Shown in pieces: positions 43,293-53,559 of a stretch of DNA of 64,000 nt; position 1 is the stretch's first letter; each line of letters starts with the position of its first letter. Below the pieces are notes generated by a model. It saw only the letters and a program-made list of their open reading frames with translations, searched no databases and was not told the DNA's origin. A program made the position numbers and the translations under genes. This DNA is from an uncultured Eubacteriales bacterium (GTDB lineage Bacteria; Bacillota; Clostridia; Saccharofermentanales; Saccharofermentanaceae): assembly GCA_900314745.1 (NCBI GenBank), contig OMWK01000008.1, forward strand, positions 174,611 to 238,610, read 5' to 3'.

Positions 43293-44627
43293 ATGACAAA
43301 GAACATTGGTGAGATCAGTCTTTCCGATCTTAAGAGCATGAGCAAAAGTTACGGAGGCAAGAGGGCGAATCTTATCGCGGGCAATGCTTCGGTAAGGGCG
43401 GGTGTCGCATCGGCGGCAACTGACTTCCAGGCGATAAATAATCTCCCCTTCACTTTCTCGATAGACCTTAAGCAGGGCAAGATCACCGACCAGAAGCACT
43501 CGGGAAGGTGCTGGATATTCGCCGCGCTTAACACATTCAGGTTCGAGGTGATTAAGAAGTATAATCTCGAGACTTTCGAACTGTCCCAGAGCTACGTGTT
43601 CTTCTACGATAAGCTCGAGAAGGCGAACTACTTTCTTAACAACGTGATAAGAACCAAGGACGAGCCCGTGGACGGCAGGCTGTATTCTTTTCTCGCAGCG
43701 GACCCCATCTGCGACGGCGGACAGTGGGACATGATCAGAAACATCGTGCGTAAGTACGGCGTCGTGCCTTCGTTCGCGTACCCTGACAGCAAGAACGCGG
43801 AGAACTCGACATGGATCGACGACTACCTGACATCACTTCTTCGTGAGGACGCGCGTAAGCTTCGTAAGATCAAGTCACGTAAGGCTCAGGAAGAAGCCCG
43901 TAAATCCATGATGAACGACGTCTACAGGATGCTCGCGATAGCATTAGGCGAGCCTCCCAGAAAGTTCGACCTGACGCTTACCGATAAGGACGACAAGGTC
44001 ACGCAGGAGTTCGGCATCACGCCCGTAGAATTCTTCGAGAAGTACGTCGGAATCGACCTTAACGACAGGATCAGCCTCATAAATGCTCCTTCCGAGGATA
44101 AGCCCATGAACAAGACCTATACGGTCAAGTACTTAGGCAATGTCGAAGAGGGAGACCCGGTCAAGTACTTAAATCTTAAGATCGATGAGATCAAGGAGGC
44201 TGTCATCGCGCAGCTTAAGGACGGACACCCCGTCTGGTTCGGCTCTGACTGCGGCAAGTTCATGGTAAGTAAGGAAGGCGTCTTCGACAGAGAAGCGGCC
44301 GGGTACGAGAAGCTCTTTGACATAAAGTACGAATTTACCAAGGGCGACAGGCTCACGTGGCACGATTCTGCGATGAACCACGCGATGGTGATCCTGGGCG
44401 TCAATCTGGATAAGGACGGCAAGCCTAACAGATGGAGGATCGAGAACTCGTGGGGCAAGGACGCAGGAAACGACGGATATTACGTAGCTTCAGACTCCTG
44501 GTTCGACGAATTCGTATATCAGGTGGTCGTAGACCGGAAATATCTTCCGAAGAAGACCTCGAAGCTCTACGATCAGGAGCCTTTAAGCCTTGAACCGTGG
44601 GATCCGATGGGAACTCTCGCGGACTAA
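43293..44627 (+). CDS. pepC: Aminopeptidase C (bleomycin hydrolase family)
   Basis: A C1-type cysteine aminopeptidase of 444 residues. The catalytic Cys73 lies in QKHSGRCWIFA, His363 in MNHAMVI and Asn385 in ENSWGKD. The enzyme removes N-terminal amino acids from peptides and forms a hexameric barrel in the cytoplasm. The C-terminus has the expected Glu/Asp-rich end, here ending MGTLAD. A 21-base gap follows the GT2 gene, so it may share that transcript. Confidence 0.95.
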   Translation: MTKNIGEISLSDLKSMSKSYGGKRANLIAGNASVRAGVASAATDFQAINNLPFTFSIDLKQGKITDQKHSGRCWIFAALNTFRFEVIKKYNLETFELSQSYVFFYDKLEKANYFLNNVIRTKDEPVDGRLYSFLAADPICDGGQWDMIRNIVRKYGVVPSFAYPDSKNAENSTWIDDYLTSLLREDARKLRKIKSRKAQEEARKSMMNDVYRMLAIALGEPPRKFDLTLTDKDDKVTQEFGITPVEFFEKYVGIDLNDRISLINAPSEDKPMNKTYTVKYLGNVEEGDPVKYLNLKIDEIKEAVIAQLKDGHPVWFGSDCGKFMVSKEGVFDREAAGYEKLFDIKYEFTKGDRLTWHDSAMNHAMVILGVNLDKDGKPNRWRIENSWGKDAGNDGYYVASDSWFDEFVYQVVVDRKYLPKKTSKLYDQEPLSLEPWDPMGTLAD

Positions 44628-44663
44628 CGGGAAATAACAAATTATATTTAGGGGAATATACGC

Positions 44664-44698
44664 TATAATAGGCGAGGAAAAAACATTATCCGGGGAGG
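44664..44698 (+). promoter_or_regulatory. -10 and RBS for the phosphohexomutase gene
   Basis: TATAAT at 44664-44669 and GGGGAGG at 44692-44698, with an A-rich leader between them. This is likely the main promoter of the long polysaccharide cluster. Confidence 0.55.
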
Positions 44699-44707
44699 AA
44701 ATGCATA

Positions 44708-46495
44708 ATGAGCGCATCAGAGCTTTATAAGATTTGGAGTACGGATCCTTTCTTCGACGAGGATACCAAGGCAGAACTTAAGGCTATCGAGAACGATACA
44801 ACAGAGATCGAGGACAGATTCTACAAGGATCTCGAATTCGGTACAGGCGGACTTCGAGGAATCATCGGAGCAGGAACCAACAGGATCAACGCGTACACGG
44901 TAGCTAAGGCTTCCGCAGGTCTTGCAGACTATATCGTAGCTAACGGCGAAGAAGCTAAGAAGAGAGGCGTTGTAATCTGCCACGATTCAAGACATTTCTC
45001 TCCCGAGTTTGCTCAGGTTGCAGCTCAGGTATTCGCGAACGCAGGAATTAGAGTTTATCTTACTGATGAGCTTCGTCCGGTACCTATGTGCTCATTCTCC
45101 GTAAGATACTTCAATGCCTTCGCAGGCGTCATGATCACGGCTTCACACAACCCGCCTAAGTACAACGGCTATAAGGTATACGGCGAGGACGGCGGTCAGG
45201 TTACTGAGGCAGCTGCAGCAGCGATCCTTCAGAACATGGAAAAATACGCTGACGTTAGAACAACCAAGATGGCTGACTTCGACGAGGCTCTCGCAGCAGG
45301 AACGATCAAGAGATTCGGACCTGAGGTCGATATCGCTTATACAGATATGCTGAAGAAGCTTGTTATCGACGAGGAGTCAATCAAGAGACAGGCTGACATG
45401 TCCGTCGTCTATACACCTTTGCACGGTTCAGGAAACAAGCCCGTTAGACGTATCCTTAAGTCTATCGGCCTTAACAACGTATATGTAGTTCCCCAGCAGG
45501 AGCTTCCTGACGGATCATTCCCTACGGTTAAGACACCTAACCCCGAGGATCCTGCAGCCCTCTCTATGGGTATCGAATTAGCCAAGAAGGTAGGCGCGGA
45601 TCTCGTATTCGGTACAGACCCTGACTCCGACAGACTCGGAATCGCTGTAAGAGTTGTTAAGGACGGAGAAGTCTCCTACAAGGCACTTACAGGTAACCAG
45701 GTAGGACTTATGCTTCTTGACTACATCCTCGACTCCAAGAAGAAGCTTGGAACACTTGAGGAGAACTCTTTCGCATGTACGACGATCGTATCCACGAAGC
45801 TGTGTAAGGCTGTGTGCGACGCTTACGGCGTAGAATTGCAGGAGACGCTTACAGGCTTCAAGTACATAGGCGAGAGGATCAAGGTTGACGACGAGTTCGG
45901 CGACAAGCACTTCCAGTTTGGTTTCGAAGAGTCTTACGGCTACCTCTCCGGCACATCGGTAAGAGACAAGGACGCAGTTGTAGCAGCAATGCTCGTCTGC
46001 GGAATGGCCTGCCAGTCACAGGATATGGGCGAGACCTTGATCGACAGACTTTACAGGATCTACAACAAGTACGGTTACGGCTTCGAGCAGGCTGTATCCT
46101 TCACACGTGAAGGTAAGGAAGGTCTCGAGAAGATTAGAAACGGCATGGCTTCCATGAGAGAAGAGCTCGAGGCATGTAAGACAGCTGAGGATGCAGCTAA
46201 GCTTATAGGCGGTCCTAAGCCCGTTGCAGTACGTGACTACCAGAAGGGCATAAGATACGACTTCTCTGAAGGAACTGTTAAGACTTCCGAACTCACACTT
46301 CCCAAGTCCAATGTACTTCTTTATGAACTCGGCGGCGATAAGGGCCTCGACTGGGCATGCGCAAGACCTTCAGGCACAGAGCCTAAGCTTAAGATCTACT
46401 TCGGCGTATACGATAAGGACGAGAAGACGGCTTCTGACAGACTCGAGTCCATCAAGGCCGAGATGAGCGCATTCGTGGAGAATAAGCTCGGCTGA
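44708..46495 (+). CDS. pgcA: Phosphoglucomutase/phosphomannomutase
   Basis: An alpha-D-phosphohexomutase of 595 residues with the active-site phosphoserine Ser146 in TASHNPPKYNG, the metal loop GTDPDSDRLG, the sugar-binding FEESYGYL and the C-terminal phosphate loop RPSGTEPKLK. It interconverts hexose-1- and 6-phosphates; beside gmd it probably supplies mannose-1-P and/or glucose-1-P. The next GT4 gene overlaps its stop (TGATG). Codons are more uniform (AAG, GCT, CTC) than elsewhere, suggesting high expression. Confidence 0.95.
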   Translation: MSASELYKIWSTDPFFDEDTKAELKAIENDTTEIEDRFYKDLEFGTGGLRGIIGAGTNRINAYTVAKASAGLADYIVANGEEAKKRGVVICHDSRHFSPEFAQVAAQVFANAGIRVYLTDELRPVPMCSFSVRYFNAFAGVMITASHNPPKYNGYKVYGEDGGQVTEAAAAAILQNMEKYADVRTTKMADFDEALAAGTIKRFGPEVDIAYTDMLKKLVIDEESIKRQADMSVVYTPLHGSGNKPVRRILKSIGLNNVYVVPQQELPDGSFPTVKTPNPEDPAALSMGIELAKKVGADLVFGTDPDSDRLGIAVRVVKDGEVSYKALTGNQVGLMLLDYILDSKKKLGTLEENSFACTTIVSTKLCKAVCDAYGVELQETLTGFKYIGERIKVDDEFGDKHFQFGFEESYGYLSGTSVRDKDAVVAAMLVCGMACQSQDMGETLIDRLYRIYNKYGYGFEQAVSFTREGKEGLEKIRNGMASMREELEACKTAEDAAKLIGGPKPVAVRDYQKGIRYDFSEGTVKTSELTLPKSNVLLYELGGDKGLDWACARPSGTEPKLKIYFGVYDKDEKTASDRLESIKAEMSAFVENKLG

Positions 46496-47631
46496 TGATC
46501 GCTTATAACCTTCAGCCCATCGCGGTAAGGGAACTTACCGGCATAGGGAACTACACCCTCGAAGCGGCAAGAAGGCTGATAGATGAAGCCTCAGAGCTTC
46601 ACGCGTTCGATTTTCTCGGAAGAAACGGCGCAGCCGCTATTCTTGAAGAGAATCTTCAGATGAACTTAAGCGGGTACGACCTCCATATCGTGAGGTCGCT
46701 CCCGCTTTCTGTTTATATCCGTATGGGAAGCTTAGGGAAGCTGATGCCCTATAGCACCCTTACTCACTCGAAGGCGGACCTCACGGTCTTCTTTAATTAC
46801 CTCACACCCGGGGGACTTAAGGGCAAAAACATGATCACCATCTACGATCTTGTCTCAGAGCGGTTCCCCGAGACCATGCAGGGCAGAAACAGAAGACTTC
46901 TTCAGGGACACCTCCAAGATTCCGCGTCCCGCGCGTCATCGATCCTCACCATCTCGGAATTCTCCAAGTCCGAGATAATCGATGTCCTGGGAGTTCCCGA
47001 GGAGAAGATATTCGTTGGCCCCTGCGGAGTGGACACAAAGTTTTACACGCCGGGCGAAGGGTTCGAGACAGGGATCAACAAGAAATTCAATCTCGAGAAA
47101 TACATACTCTACGTGGGAACCCTGGAGCCCCGGAAGAACATAAAGACTTTGGTCGAGGCGTTCTCGAAGATAAGCGATAAGTACCCGGACGTTAAGCTCG
47201 TCCTCGCGGGAGGACTTGGCTGGCAGCCCGAGGCGACGCTTAAGGCCATAGAGGAGTCGAAGGCGAAGGACAGGATAATCCGCACGGGATATATAAGTAA
47301 CGAGGAGAAGAGAGACCTCCTTCGTAACGCCCAGTTCTTCGTGTTCCCGAGTATCTACGAGGGCTTCGGCATGCCGGTCACAGAGGCTATGGCCTGCGGC
47401 ACGGACGCGGTAGTATCGGAAAGCTCGAGCCTTATCGAGATAAGCGCGGGGCTGGTTCCCCTGATTGACCCCAAGAACGCGGACCTCTGGGCAGAGGCGA
47501 TGGAGGAGAAGCTCAACGGGAATGCAGACGACCGGAAGAGACAGCAGCTTATCGACCACGCGAGGTCCTATACATGGGATAAGACGGCCGAAGCGGCAAG
47601 AAGTGCTATTAAATACGCCAGTATGGTATAA
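46495..47631 (+). CDS. GT4 glycosyltransferase
   Basis: A GT-B fold of 378 residues. The C-terminal Rossmann domain has ILYVGTLEPRKNIKTLVEAF, LVLAGGLGW and the donor-binding E-x7-E motif in SIYEGFGMPVTEAMA. The N-terminal domain carries the GIGNYTLEAARRL acceptor-side glycine loop. It is coupled to pgcA by overlap and precedes gmd. It probably adds a sugar to the exported glycan; donor is likely GDP-mannose or GDP-rhamnose by context. Confidence 0.9.
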   Translation: MIAYNLQPIAVRELTGIGNYTLEAARRLIDEASELHAFDFLGRNGAAAILEENLQMNLSGYDLHIVRSLPLSVYIRMGSLGKLMPYSTLTHSKADLTVFFNYLTPGGLKGKNMITIYDLVSERFPETMQGRNRRLLQGHLQDSASRASSILTISEFSKSEIIDVLGVPEEKIFVGPCGVDTKFYTPGEGFETGINKKFNLEKYILYVGTLEPRKNIKTLVEAFSKISDKYPDVKLVLAGGLGWQPEATLKAIEESKAKDRIIRTGYISNEEKRDLLRNAQFFVFPSIYEGFGMPVTEAMACGTDAVVSESSSLIEISAGLVPLIDPKNADLWAEAMEEKLNGNADDRKRQQLIDHARSYTWDKTAEAARSAIKYASMV

Positions 47632-47632
47632 T
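47627..47632 (+). promoter_or_regulatory. Possible internal -10 before gmd
   Basis: TATAAT overlaps the stop codon of the GT4 gene and lies 39 bases before the gmd start. No strong -35 was seen. An AAGAGAGG RBS precedes gmd. Confidence 0.35.
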
Positions 47633-47670
47633 CTATAAGTTAATGATTAACCCTTAAGAGAGGTCATAAG

Positions 47671-48711
47671 ATGAAGAAAGCTTTAATCACAGGTATTACA
47701 GGTCAGGACGGTTCATATCTTGCAGAGTTTTTGCTCGAGAAGGGATATGAGGTTCACGGTATCATCAGAAGAGCATCTGTCGTAACGACAGAGAGGATCC
47801 AGCATCTCATCGATGCCAACAAGATCATCCTTCACGAGGGAGACCTCTCAGATTCATCAAGCATCTTAAGAGCTGTTAAGGAAGTAGAGCCCGACGAGAT
47901 CTATAATCTCGCAGCTCAGTCTCACGTAGGCGTAAGCTTCGAGGCAGCTGAATATACAGGCGAAGTTGACGCTATCGGCGTTCTTAGAATCCTCGAGGCT
48001 GTTCACATCATGGGCCTTGAGAAGAAGACTAAGATCTATCAGGCATCTACATCCGAGCTTTACGGCAAGGTTGAGGAGTGCCCTCAGAACGAGAAGACAC
48101 CTTTCCATCCTTTCTCACCTTATGCAGTTGCCAAGCAGTACGGCTTCTGGATGATGAAGGAGTACAGGGAAGCTTACGGAATGTTCTGCGCGAACGGAAT
48201 CCTCTTTAATCACGAGTCTGAGCGAAGAGGCGAGACATTCGTAACACGTAAGATCACAAGAGCCGCAGGAAGAATCGCAGTCGGAACACAGGACCACCTG
48301 GAGCTTGGAAACCTCGATTCACTCCGTGACTGGGGTTATGCGAAGGACTACGTAGAGTGCATGTGGCTCATCCTCCAGCAGGACGAGCCTGACGATTACG
48401 TAATCGCCACAGGTGTTCAGCACACAGTTCGTGAGTTCACGACTCTCGCATTCAAGCACGTCGGCATCGAGCTCGAGTGGAAGGGCGAGGGCATCGACGA
48501 GAAGGGCTACGATAAGGCTACGGGCAAGATGCTCGTGTGCGTTAACCCTCAGTGGTTCAGACCTACAGACGTTGTTAACCTCTGGGGTGATCCTACAAAG
48601 GCTAAGACAAAGCTTGGCTGGAATCCTCAGAAGACATCCTACGAGGAGCTCTGCCGCATCATGGCCGAGCACGATCTGAAGCTTGCCAAGAAGGAAGCCG
48701 GAATCTCCTGA
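47671..48711 (+). CDS. gmd: GDP-mannose 4,6-dehydratase
   Basis: An extended SDR enzyme with [12 protein letters not shown], the catalytic Ser-Thr/Tyr-x3-K (TSELYG, YAVAK), and the Gmd-specific [16 protein letters not shown]. It converts GDP-D-mannose to GDP-4-keto-6-deoxymannose with bound NADP. 346 residues. The next gene, overlapping by one base (TGATG), is the 4-reductase, so the pair makes GDP-D-rhamnose. Confidence 0.96.
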   Translation: MKKALITGITGQDGSYLAEFLLEKGYEVHGIIRRASVVTTERIQHLIDANKIILHEGDLSDSSSILRAVKEVEPDEIYNLAAQSHVGVSFEAAEYTGEVDAIGVLRILEAVHIMGLEKKTKIYQASTSELYGKVEECPQNEKTPFHPFSPYAVAKQYGFWMMKEYREAYGMFCANGILFNHESERRGETFVTRKITRAAGRIAVGTQDHLELGNLDSLRDWGYAKDYVECMWLILQQDEPDDYVIATGVQHTVREFTTLAFKHVGIELEWKGEGIDEKGYDKATGKMLVCVNPQWFRPTDVVNLWGDPTKAKTKLGWNPQKTSYEELCRIMAEHDLKLAKKEAGIS

Positions 48712-49640
48712 TGAAGGCACTGATATTCGGTATCGGAGGATTCGTCGGCCGTTATCTTACCGATGAACTTAGATCACACGGCTATGAGGTCGCGGGAAGC
48801 GACATCATGGACGAGTGCAGCCTTCACGACGTCGAATATACCAAGGGCGATCTTCTGGACCCCGCATTCGTAGACGGACTCGTCGACAGCACGAAGCCCG
48901 ATGCGATAATTAATCTTGCAGCGATATCAAGCGTAGGAGCATCATGGAAGATCCCGCAGACGACCATACAGGTCAATGTAGTGGGTGCTCTTAATATCTT
49001 AGAAGCTGCAGGCAAGCACGCGAGAAATGCGAAGATCTTATTCATCGGTTCGTCCGAGGAGTACTGCGCGAAGAGCGGTACGATCAGCGAGACAGACCCA
49101 ATAAGTGCGAACAACCCCTACGGCATATCGAAGGTTGCTCAGGAGCAGTTCGTCGAGTGCTACAGGTCGAGATTCGGACTTAAGATCCACTATGTAAGAC
49201 CATTCAACCACACGGGCGTCGGGCAGAGGGATTCATTCGTTCTGCCGTCGTTCTGCAAGCAGGCCGCCAGCATCGAGGCCGCAGGCGAGCCCGGTGAGAT
49301 ACACGTAGGCAACCTTACCGCGAAGAGAGATTTCTCTGACGTAAGGGACGTCGCACGTGCATACCGCATGATACTCGAGAGCGACGATGACAGAGTCATC
49401 TTCAACGTAGGCTCGGGCGAGGCGCACGGCCTCGATGAGATGCTCGAGTATATCGTTAGCCTCTGTTCAGTCGACGTTAAGATCGTGGTCGATGAGGAGA
49501 GGTACAGACCTATCGATACTCCCATCGTTCAGTGCGACAACTCCCTCATCAGGGAGAAGCTCGGCTGGGCGCCTGAATATTCGATCTTCGATACTTTGAA
49601 GGAAATGTACGAGTACTATCTTAAGAATGAACAAGCTTAA
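48711..49640 (+). CDS. rmd: GDP-6-deoxy-D-mannose reductase (Rmd-like)
   Basis: An SDR epimerase/reductase of 309 residues with FGIGGFVGRYL at the NAD(P) site, NNPYGISKVAQE (Y-x3-K) and RPFNHTGVGQ, a motif shared by Rmd/RmlD-type reductases of nucleotide sugars. Coupled to gmd, it should reduce the 4-keto intermediate to GDP-D-rhamnose. GDP-fucose or GDP-colitose synthases differ, but an alternative reductase specificity cannot be excluded. The Wzm gene overlaps its 3' end by 14 bases. Confidence 0.87.
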   Translation: MKALIFGIGGFVGRYLTDELRSHGYEVAGSDIMDECSLHDVEYTKGDLLDPAFVDGLVDSTKPDAIINLAAISSVGASWKIPQTTIQVNVVGALNILEAAGKHARNAKILFIGSSEEYCAKSGTISETDPISANNPYGISKVAQEQFVECYRSRFGLKIHYVRPFNHTGVGQRDSFVLPSFCKQAASIEAAGEPGEIHVGNLTAKRDFSDVRDVARAYRMILESDDDRVIFNVGSGEAHGLDEMLEYIVSLCSVDVKIVVDEERYRPIDTPIVQCDNSLIREKLGWAPEYSIFDTLKEMYEYYLKNEQA

Positions 49641-50403
49641 GGAAATCTATGAGTACAGGCTGATGATCTACAGCCTTGTTAAGCGTGATCTGCGCGGCAA
49701 GTACAAGGGCTCCGTTCTGGGCTTCATGTGGACATTCGTAAATCCGCTTCTGCAGCTTCTCGTCTATAACATGGTATTCTCCATAATCATGAAGGCGGGA
49801 GTGGATAAGTTCTACCTCTACCTCTTCGTAGGTCTTATCCCGTGGCTCTTCTTCTCCGCAGCTATAACAGGAGGTTCCACCTGCATAATCGCTCAGAAGG
49901 ACCTAATTAAGAAGATAAGATTTCCGAGGGAGATAATCCCCATCTCATTCGTCACATCGCAGTTTGTAAACATGCTGCTCTCGTTTATCGTAGTAATAAT
50001 CGTATCTGTCGTGTCGGGCGTAAGGCCCACGATAGGAGGGCTTCTGTGCCTTCCAATAATCATGCTCGTCGAGTACCTGATGGCCTTAGGCATCGCACTT
50101 ATAAGTTCATCTCTTACCGTTTATTTCAGAGACCTGGAGCACATCCTCGCGATCGTCGCGATGGCGTGGCTCTATGCGACTCCTATCTGCTACCCGGTCG
50201 AGATGGTGCCTGAGAAGTACCTGTCCCTTTATAACTTAAATCCGGTAACACCTATCGTTAACGCTTATCGTGATGTCCTTTACTGGGGCAGAACACCTGA
50301 TCTTAGAACACTAATCATTGCAGTCTGCATCGGACTTGTGACCGTAGTCTTAGGGATCATCATCTTCGGCAGACTTCAAAGAAGATTCGCGGAGGAGCTC
50401 TAA
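49627..50403 (+). CDS. ABC-2 polysaccharide export permease (Wzm/TagG type)
   Basis: 258 residues with six membrane helices, a basic amphipathic N-terminus (RDLRGKYKGSVLGFMW, the family signature) and the C-terminal short tail. Forms a dimeric channel with the ATPase encoded next. It exports an undecaprenyl-linked glycan or teichoic acid across the membrane. Starts inside rmd. Confidence 0.93.
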   Translation: MNKLKEIYEYRLMIYSLVKRDLRGKYKGSVLGFMWTFVNPLLQLLVYNMVFSIIMKAGVDKFYLYLFVGLIPWLFFSAAITGGSTCIIAQKDLIKKIRFPREIIPISFVTSQFVNMLLSFIVVIIVSVVSGVRPTIGGLLCLPIIMLVEYLMALGIALISSSLTVYFRDLEHILAIVAMAWLYATPICYPVEMVPEKYLSLYNLNPVTPIVNAYRDVLYWGRTPDLRTLIIAVCIGLVTVVLGIIIFGRLQRRFAEEL

Positions 50404-50404
50404 C

Positions 50405-51724
50405 ATGGAAGACAACGTAGCTATCCGCGTAAGTAATCTAACCAAGAAATTCAAGGTCTACTACGATAAGGGAAGATCTCTTAAGGAAGTCATCCTCTTC
50501 AGAAACCGTAATAAGCACGAAGTAAGAACCGTTCTTAACGACGTCTCCTTCGATATCAAGAAGGGCGAGGCGGTAGGACTTATCGGCCATAACGGCTGCG
50601 GCAAGTCGACACTTCTTAAGCTTATCTCAGGAATCCTTTACCCGGACGGCGGTTCAGTGGACATCAAGGGAAGAGTATCGTCCCTTCTCGAGCTCGGAGC
50701 GGGCTTCCACCCCGACATGAGCGGAAGAGAGAACATCTACATCAACGCATCCATCTTCGGCCTTACAAGAGAGGAGATAGAGGCGAGACTTCAGACCATA
50801 ATCGATTTCTCCGAGCTTGCAGGATTCATAGACAACCCGGTAAGAACATATTCATCCGGAATGTACATGAGACTTGCATTCTCAGTTGCTATCAACGTAG
50901 ACGCCGAGGTCCTTCTCATCGATGAGATCCTCGCGGTAGGCGATGCGAACTTCCAGGCAAAGTGCTTCAGCAAACTTCAGGAGATCAAGGAGAAGGGAAC
51001 AACGATCGTCATCGTCTCCCATTCACTCTCCCAGATCGAGAACATATGCGACAGATCTATCTGGATCAACGATGGTGTCATCCGCGCAGACGGAACTCCT
51101 CTCGCGGTCCATTCCGAATACCTCGAGTTCATGAACGAGCAGCGTAAGGCTGCAGGAGGCAAGGATCTCGATATCCCGCCCGAGTATGTTGCATACATGC
51201 AGGAGCGAAGATATAAGGAGAACTTGAAGCTTTCCATGATCCCCGAGCAGCAGGCCGCGGTCGAAGCGAACGGCGGACAGTACCGCTGGGGTTCAGGCGA
51301 AGTCAAGATCACGAGCATCACGGCATCAGGCCCTGACGGAGTCGGTAAGAGACTATTCGAGGTTGGTACCGACGTGTACTTCAAGGTACATTACCATGTC
51401 GAGAAGCCCATCAAGGACGCGGTCTTCGGCATAGGATTCTTCAGAAATTCAGGCGAGAACCTCTACGGCACCAACACGAGGATCGACGGCAAGCCGAACT
51501 TCGATATCGACGAGGACGGCGAGTTCACGATAATCATGAGGAAGATCCCGCTGATGCCCGACCAGTACACGGTCAGCTTCTCGATAGAATACGGCGACGG
51601 AGTTCCGGTCGACTACTGGAAGGACGCGCTTAAGATAGACACTTACAGGCAGACGCCTGACGTCGGAGGCTTCTTCATGGAGCACGACTGGGAATACGAG
51701 GTTAAGGGGCAGGACAATGGCTGA
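50405..51724 (+). CDS. ABC polysaccharide exporter ATPase with Wzt C-terminal domain
   Basis: Walker A GHNGCGKST at about 61-69, signature YSSGMYMRL near 148-156 and Walker B VLLIDEILAVG are present. After residue about 250 follows a linker and a beta-sandwich of about 140 residues (EVKITSITASG ... VYFKVHYHVEKP), the carbohydrate-binding domain that lets Wzt recognise the capped glycan before export. This implies a polymer with a defined non-reducing terminus. It follows the permease by one base. Confidence 0.93.
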   Translation: MEDNVAIRVSNLTKKFKVYYDKGRSLKEVILFRNRNKHEVRTVLNDVSFDIKKGEAVGLIGHNGCGKSTLLKLISGILYPDGGSVDIKGRVSSLLELGAGFHPDMSGRENIYINASIFGLTREEIEARLQTIIDFSELAGFIDNPVRTYSSGMYMRLAFSVAINVDAEVLLIDEILAVGDANFQAKCFSKLQEIKEKGTTIVIVSHSLSQIENICDRSIWINDGVIRADGTPLAVHSEYLEFMNEQRKAAGGKDLDIPPEYVAYMQERRYKENLKLSMIPEQQAAVEANGGQYRWGSGEVKITSITASGPDGVGKRLFEVGTDVYFKVHYHVEKPIKDAVFGIGFFRNSGENLYGTNTRIDGKPNFDIDEDGEFTIIMRKIPLMPDQYTVSFSIEYGDGVPVDYWKDALKIDTYRQTPDVGGFFMEHDWEYEVKGQDNG

Positions 51725-52115
51725 GACTAACGGAATCGACGTAACGAAAATAATGGAGCAGATCCGTCAGGACATAAAGGAGAGCGGGGCAGACAGGATC
51801 CCTCTCTCGTTCCAGGACAGCAACTCAACAGAAGCTTCAACACTCGACGAGGCCGTAAGATACCTCGCCTATAACTACGAAGTAACCGCTTACCAGATGC
51901 TCGAAGGCAATAAGCTTAAGAGATTCTTCAAGAAGTGCATCCGTAAGGCGGGTTCATTCTTCGTCCTTCCCATAGTTGCCCAGCAAAACAAGCTCAACTA
52001 CCACTACTACATGGTCTGCGAGGCCGTGAAGAACCAGAAGAACGAGATCGCGGATCTTAAGAAGACCCTCTCAGACCTCGAATCCAAGGTTGACGCATTG
52101 GAGAAGAAAGCATGA
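51717..52115 (+). CDS. Small coiled-coil protein of the export cluster, A
   Basis: 132 residues. VTKIMEQIRQDIKE at the N-terminus is a helix often found at the front of O-antigen-cluster proteins. The middle has a basic patch (RFFKKCIRKAGSFFVLP), and the end is a coiled coil (ADLKKTLSDLESKVDALEKK). It overlaps both neighbours by 4-8 bases. No catalytic residue visible. It may be a scaffold or chain-length component working with the exporter. The next gene has the same layout. Confidence 0.6.
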   Translation: MAETNGIDVTKIMEQIRQDIKESGADRIPLSFQDSNSTEASTLDEAVRYLAYNYEVTAYQMLEGNKLKRFFKKCIRKAGSFFVLPIVAQQNKLNYHYYMVCEAVKNQKNEIADLKKTLSDLESKVDALEKKA

Positions 52116-52465
52116 CAGGAAGGGAACTCTTCGCATCAGAAGCAACGAAGAGGGGTACGGTGACCCTCCCCGTAAACTTCGACGACATCTCCGTCCTCAT
52201 GGGCTTATCCATGGAGGACTCCATCACGAGAGAGATCCAGTACATCGAAGAGAACAAGAAGGTAGTTCCGCAGTACACATCATTAGCTAAGAAGCTTGGA
52301 GGTATGTTCTACGGCTTCTACTACAACCCCTGCGTCTATGCGCAGAACGACATAAACGATAAGCTTCTTACAGTCCTTAAGGAATTCCGCGAGCAGGAGA
52401 AGATCAAGCAGGATCTGTTCTCGAGAATCAACGTCCTTCAGGACAGACTGGATGAACTTACATGA
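52112..52465 (+). CDS. Small coiled-coil protein of the export cluster, B
   Basis: 117 residues, overlapping the previous gene (ATGA). It shows a central aromatic patch (MFYGFYYNP), then a heptad coiled coil (FSRINVLQDRLDEL). The layout parallels protein A, though sequence identity is low. A structural partner of protein A is an inference. Function unknown. Confidence 0.55.
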   Translation: MTGRELFASEATKRGTVTLPVNFDDISVLMGLSMEDSITREIQYIEENKKVVPQYTSLAKKLGGMFYGFYYNPCVYAQNDINDKLLTVLKEFREQEKIKQDLFSRINVLQDRLDELT

Positions 52466-53559
52466 GGATATTCCAGGTCCTGACAACGCTCTCGAGAGGA
52501 GATGCCGTAAGTAACGACACCCTCGCGATCCAGAAGCTTCTTAAGGCGAACGGCATCAAGTCCGTGATCTACGCCGAGCACTTAGACCCCAAGTTCATAA
52601 GTAAGACTATAAAGCCTTACCACGTTCTTCCTAAGATCCGTAAGGGCGACCTCATGCTCTACCACTTATCGACAGGCACGGTTCTTAACGAGAAGATCAA
52701 GGATCTTCCCTGCAGGAAGATAGTCATCTACCACAACATGACCCCGCCGGATTTCTTCGTGCCCTACTCGGGCGCCGCGGCGAAGCTTTGCTCGCAGGGC
52801 ATAGAAGAAGCAATCTCCCTTAAGGACACATTCGACGCAGGCATCAACGACTCGTCGTTCAACATGCACCAGTTAGTAGGCTACGGCTACAGATGCCCCA
52901 TGAAGGTGTGCCCGATCCTCGTCCCGTTCGAGGACTACGCGAAGGAACCCGATGCTGCGCTTCTTGAGCAGATGGGAGGTCCTGCGGCCGCCAACAACCA
53001 CGAGGTCAAGAATATCCTCTTCGTAGGACGAATCGTTCCGAATAAGAAGCCCGAGGACATCATGACGATGCTCTATGCGTACCGCCAGATGTACAAAGAG
53101 CCCGTAAGATTAATACTTGCAGGTTCCACGCAGGGGATGGAGAAATATACGGCAAGGCTCAGGCTCTATGCGAAGAAGCTCGGTCTCGATGACATCATCT
53201 TCACAGGTCACATCACCTTCCCGCAGATACTCGCCTACTACCGCTCGGCTGACGCATTTGTTCAACTCTCCGAGCACGAGGGCTTCTGCGTACCGCTTCT
53301 TGAGGCGATGTACTTCAGGATCCCGATAATAGCCTATAACTCCTGCGCTATGCCCGAGACGCTGGGCGGCACAGGACTTCTCATAGAAGACAAAGACCCC
53401 GCCTTAATGGGACAGGCTCTCCACGAAGCACTCTTCAACGAGGAACTAAGGAAGAAGATCTTAGAAGAGCAGGATGAGAGACTTAAGTACTTCTCCTACG
53501 AGAACGTCTCGAAGATGTTCATGGAGCAGCTTAACGGCTTCAGGGAGGCGCTTCGATGA
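52462..53559 (+). CDS. GT4 glycosyltransferase
   Basis: GT-B fold, 365 residues. IFQVLTTLSRGDAVSND opens the acceptor domain. ILFVGRIVPNKKPEDIM and the E-x7-E in LSEHEGFCVPLLEAM mark the nucleotide-sugar domain. It overlaps the previous gene by 4 bases and the next by 4. Belongs to the wzm/wzt assembly set. Linkage made is unknown. Confidence 0.9.
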   Translation: MRIFQVLTTLSRGDAVSNDTLAIQKLLKANGIKSVIYAEHLDPKFISKTIKPYHVLPKIRKGDLMLYHLSTGTVLNEKIKDLPCRKIVIYHNMTPPDFFVPYSGAAAKLCSQGIEEAISLKDTFDAGINDSSFNMHQLVGYGYRCPMKVCPILVPFEDYAKEPDAALLEQMGGPAAANNHEVKNILFVGRIVPNKKPEDIMTMLYAYRQMYKEPVRLILAGSTQGMEKYTARLRLYAKKLGLDDIIFTGHITFPQILAYYRSADAFVQLSEHEGFCVPLLEAMYFRIPIIAYNSCAMPETLGGTGLLIEDKDPALMGQALHEALFNEELRKKILEEQDERLKYFSYENVSKMFMEQLNGFREALR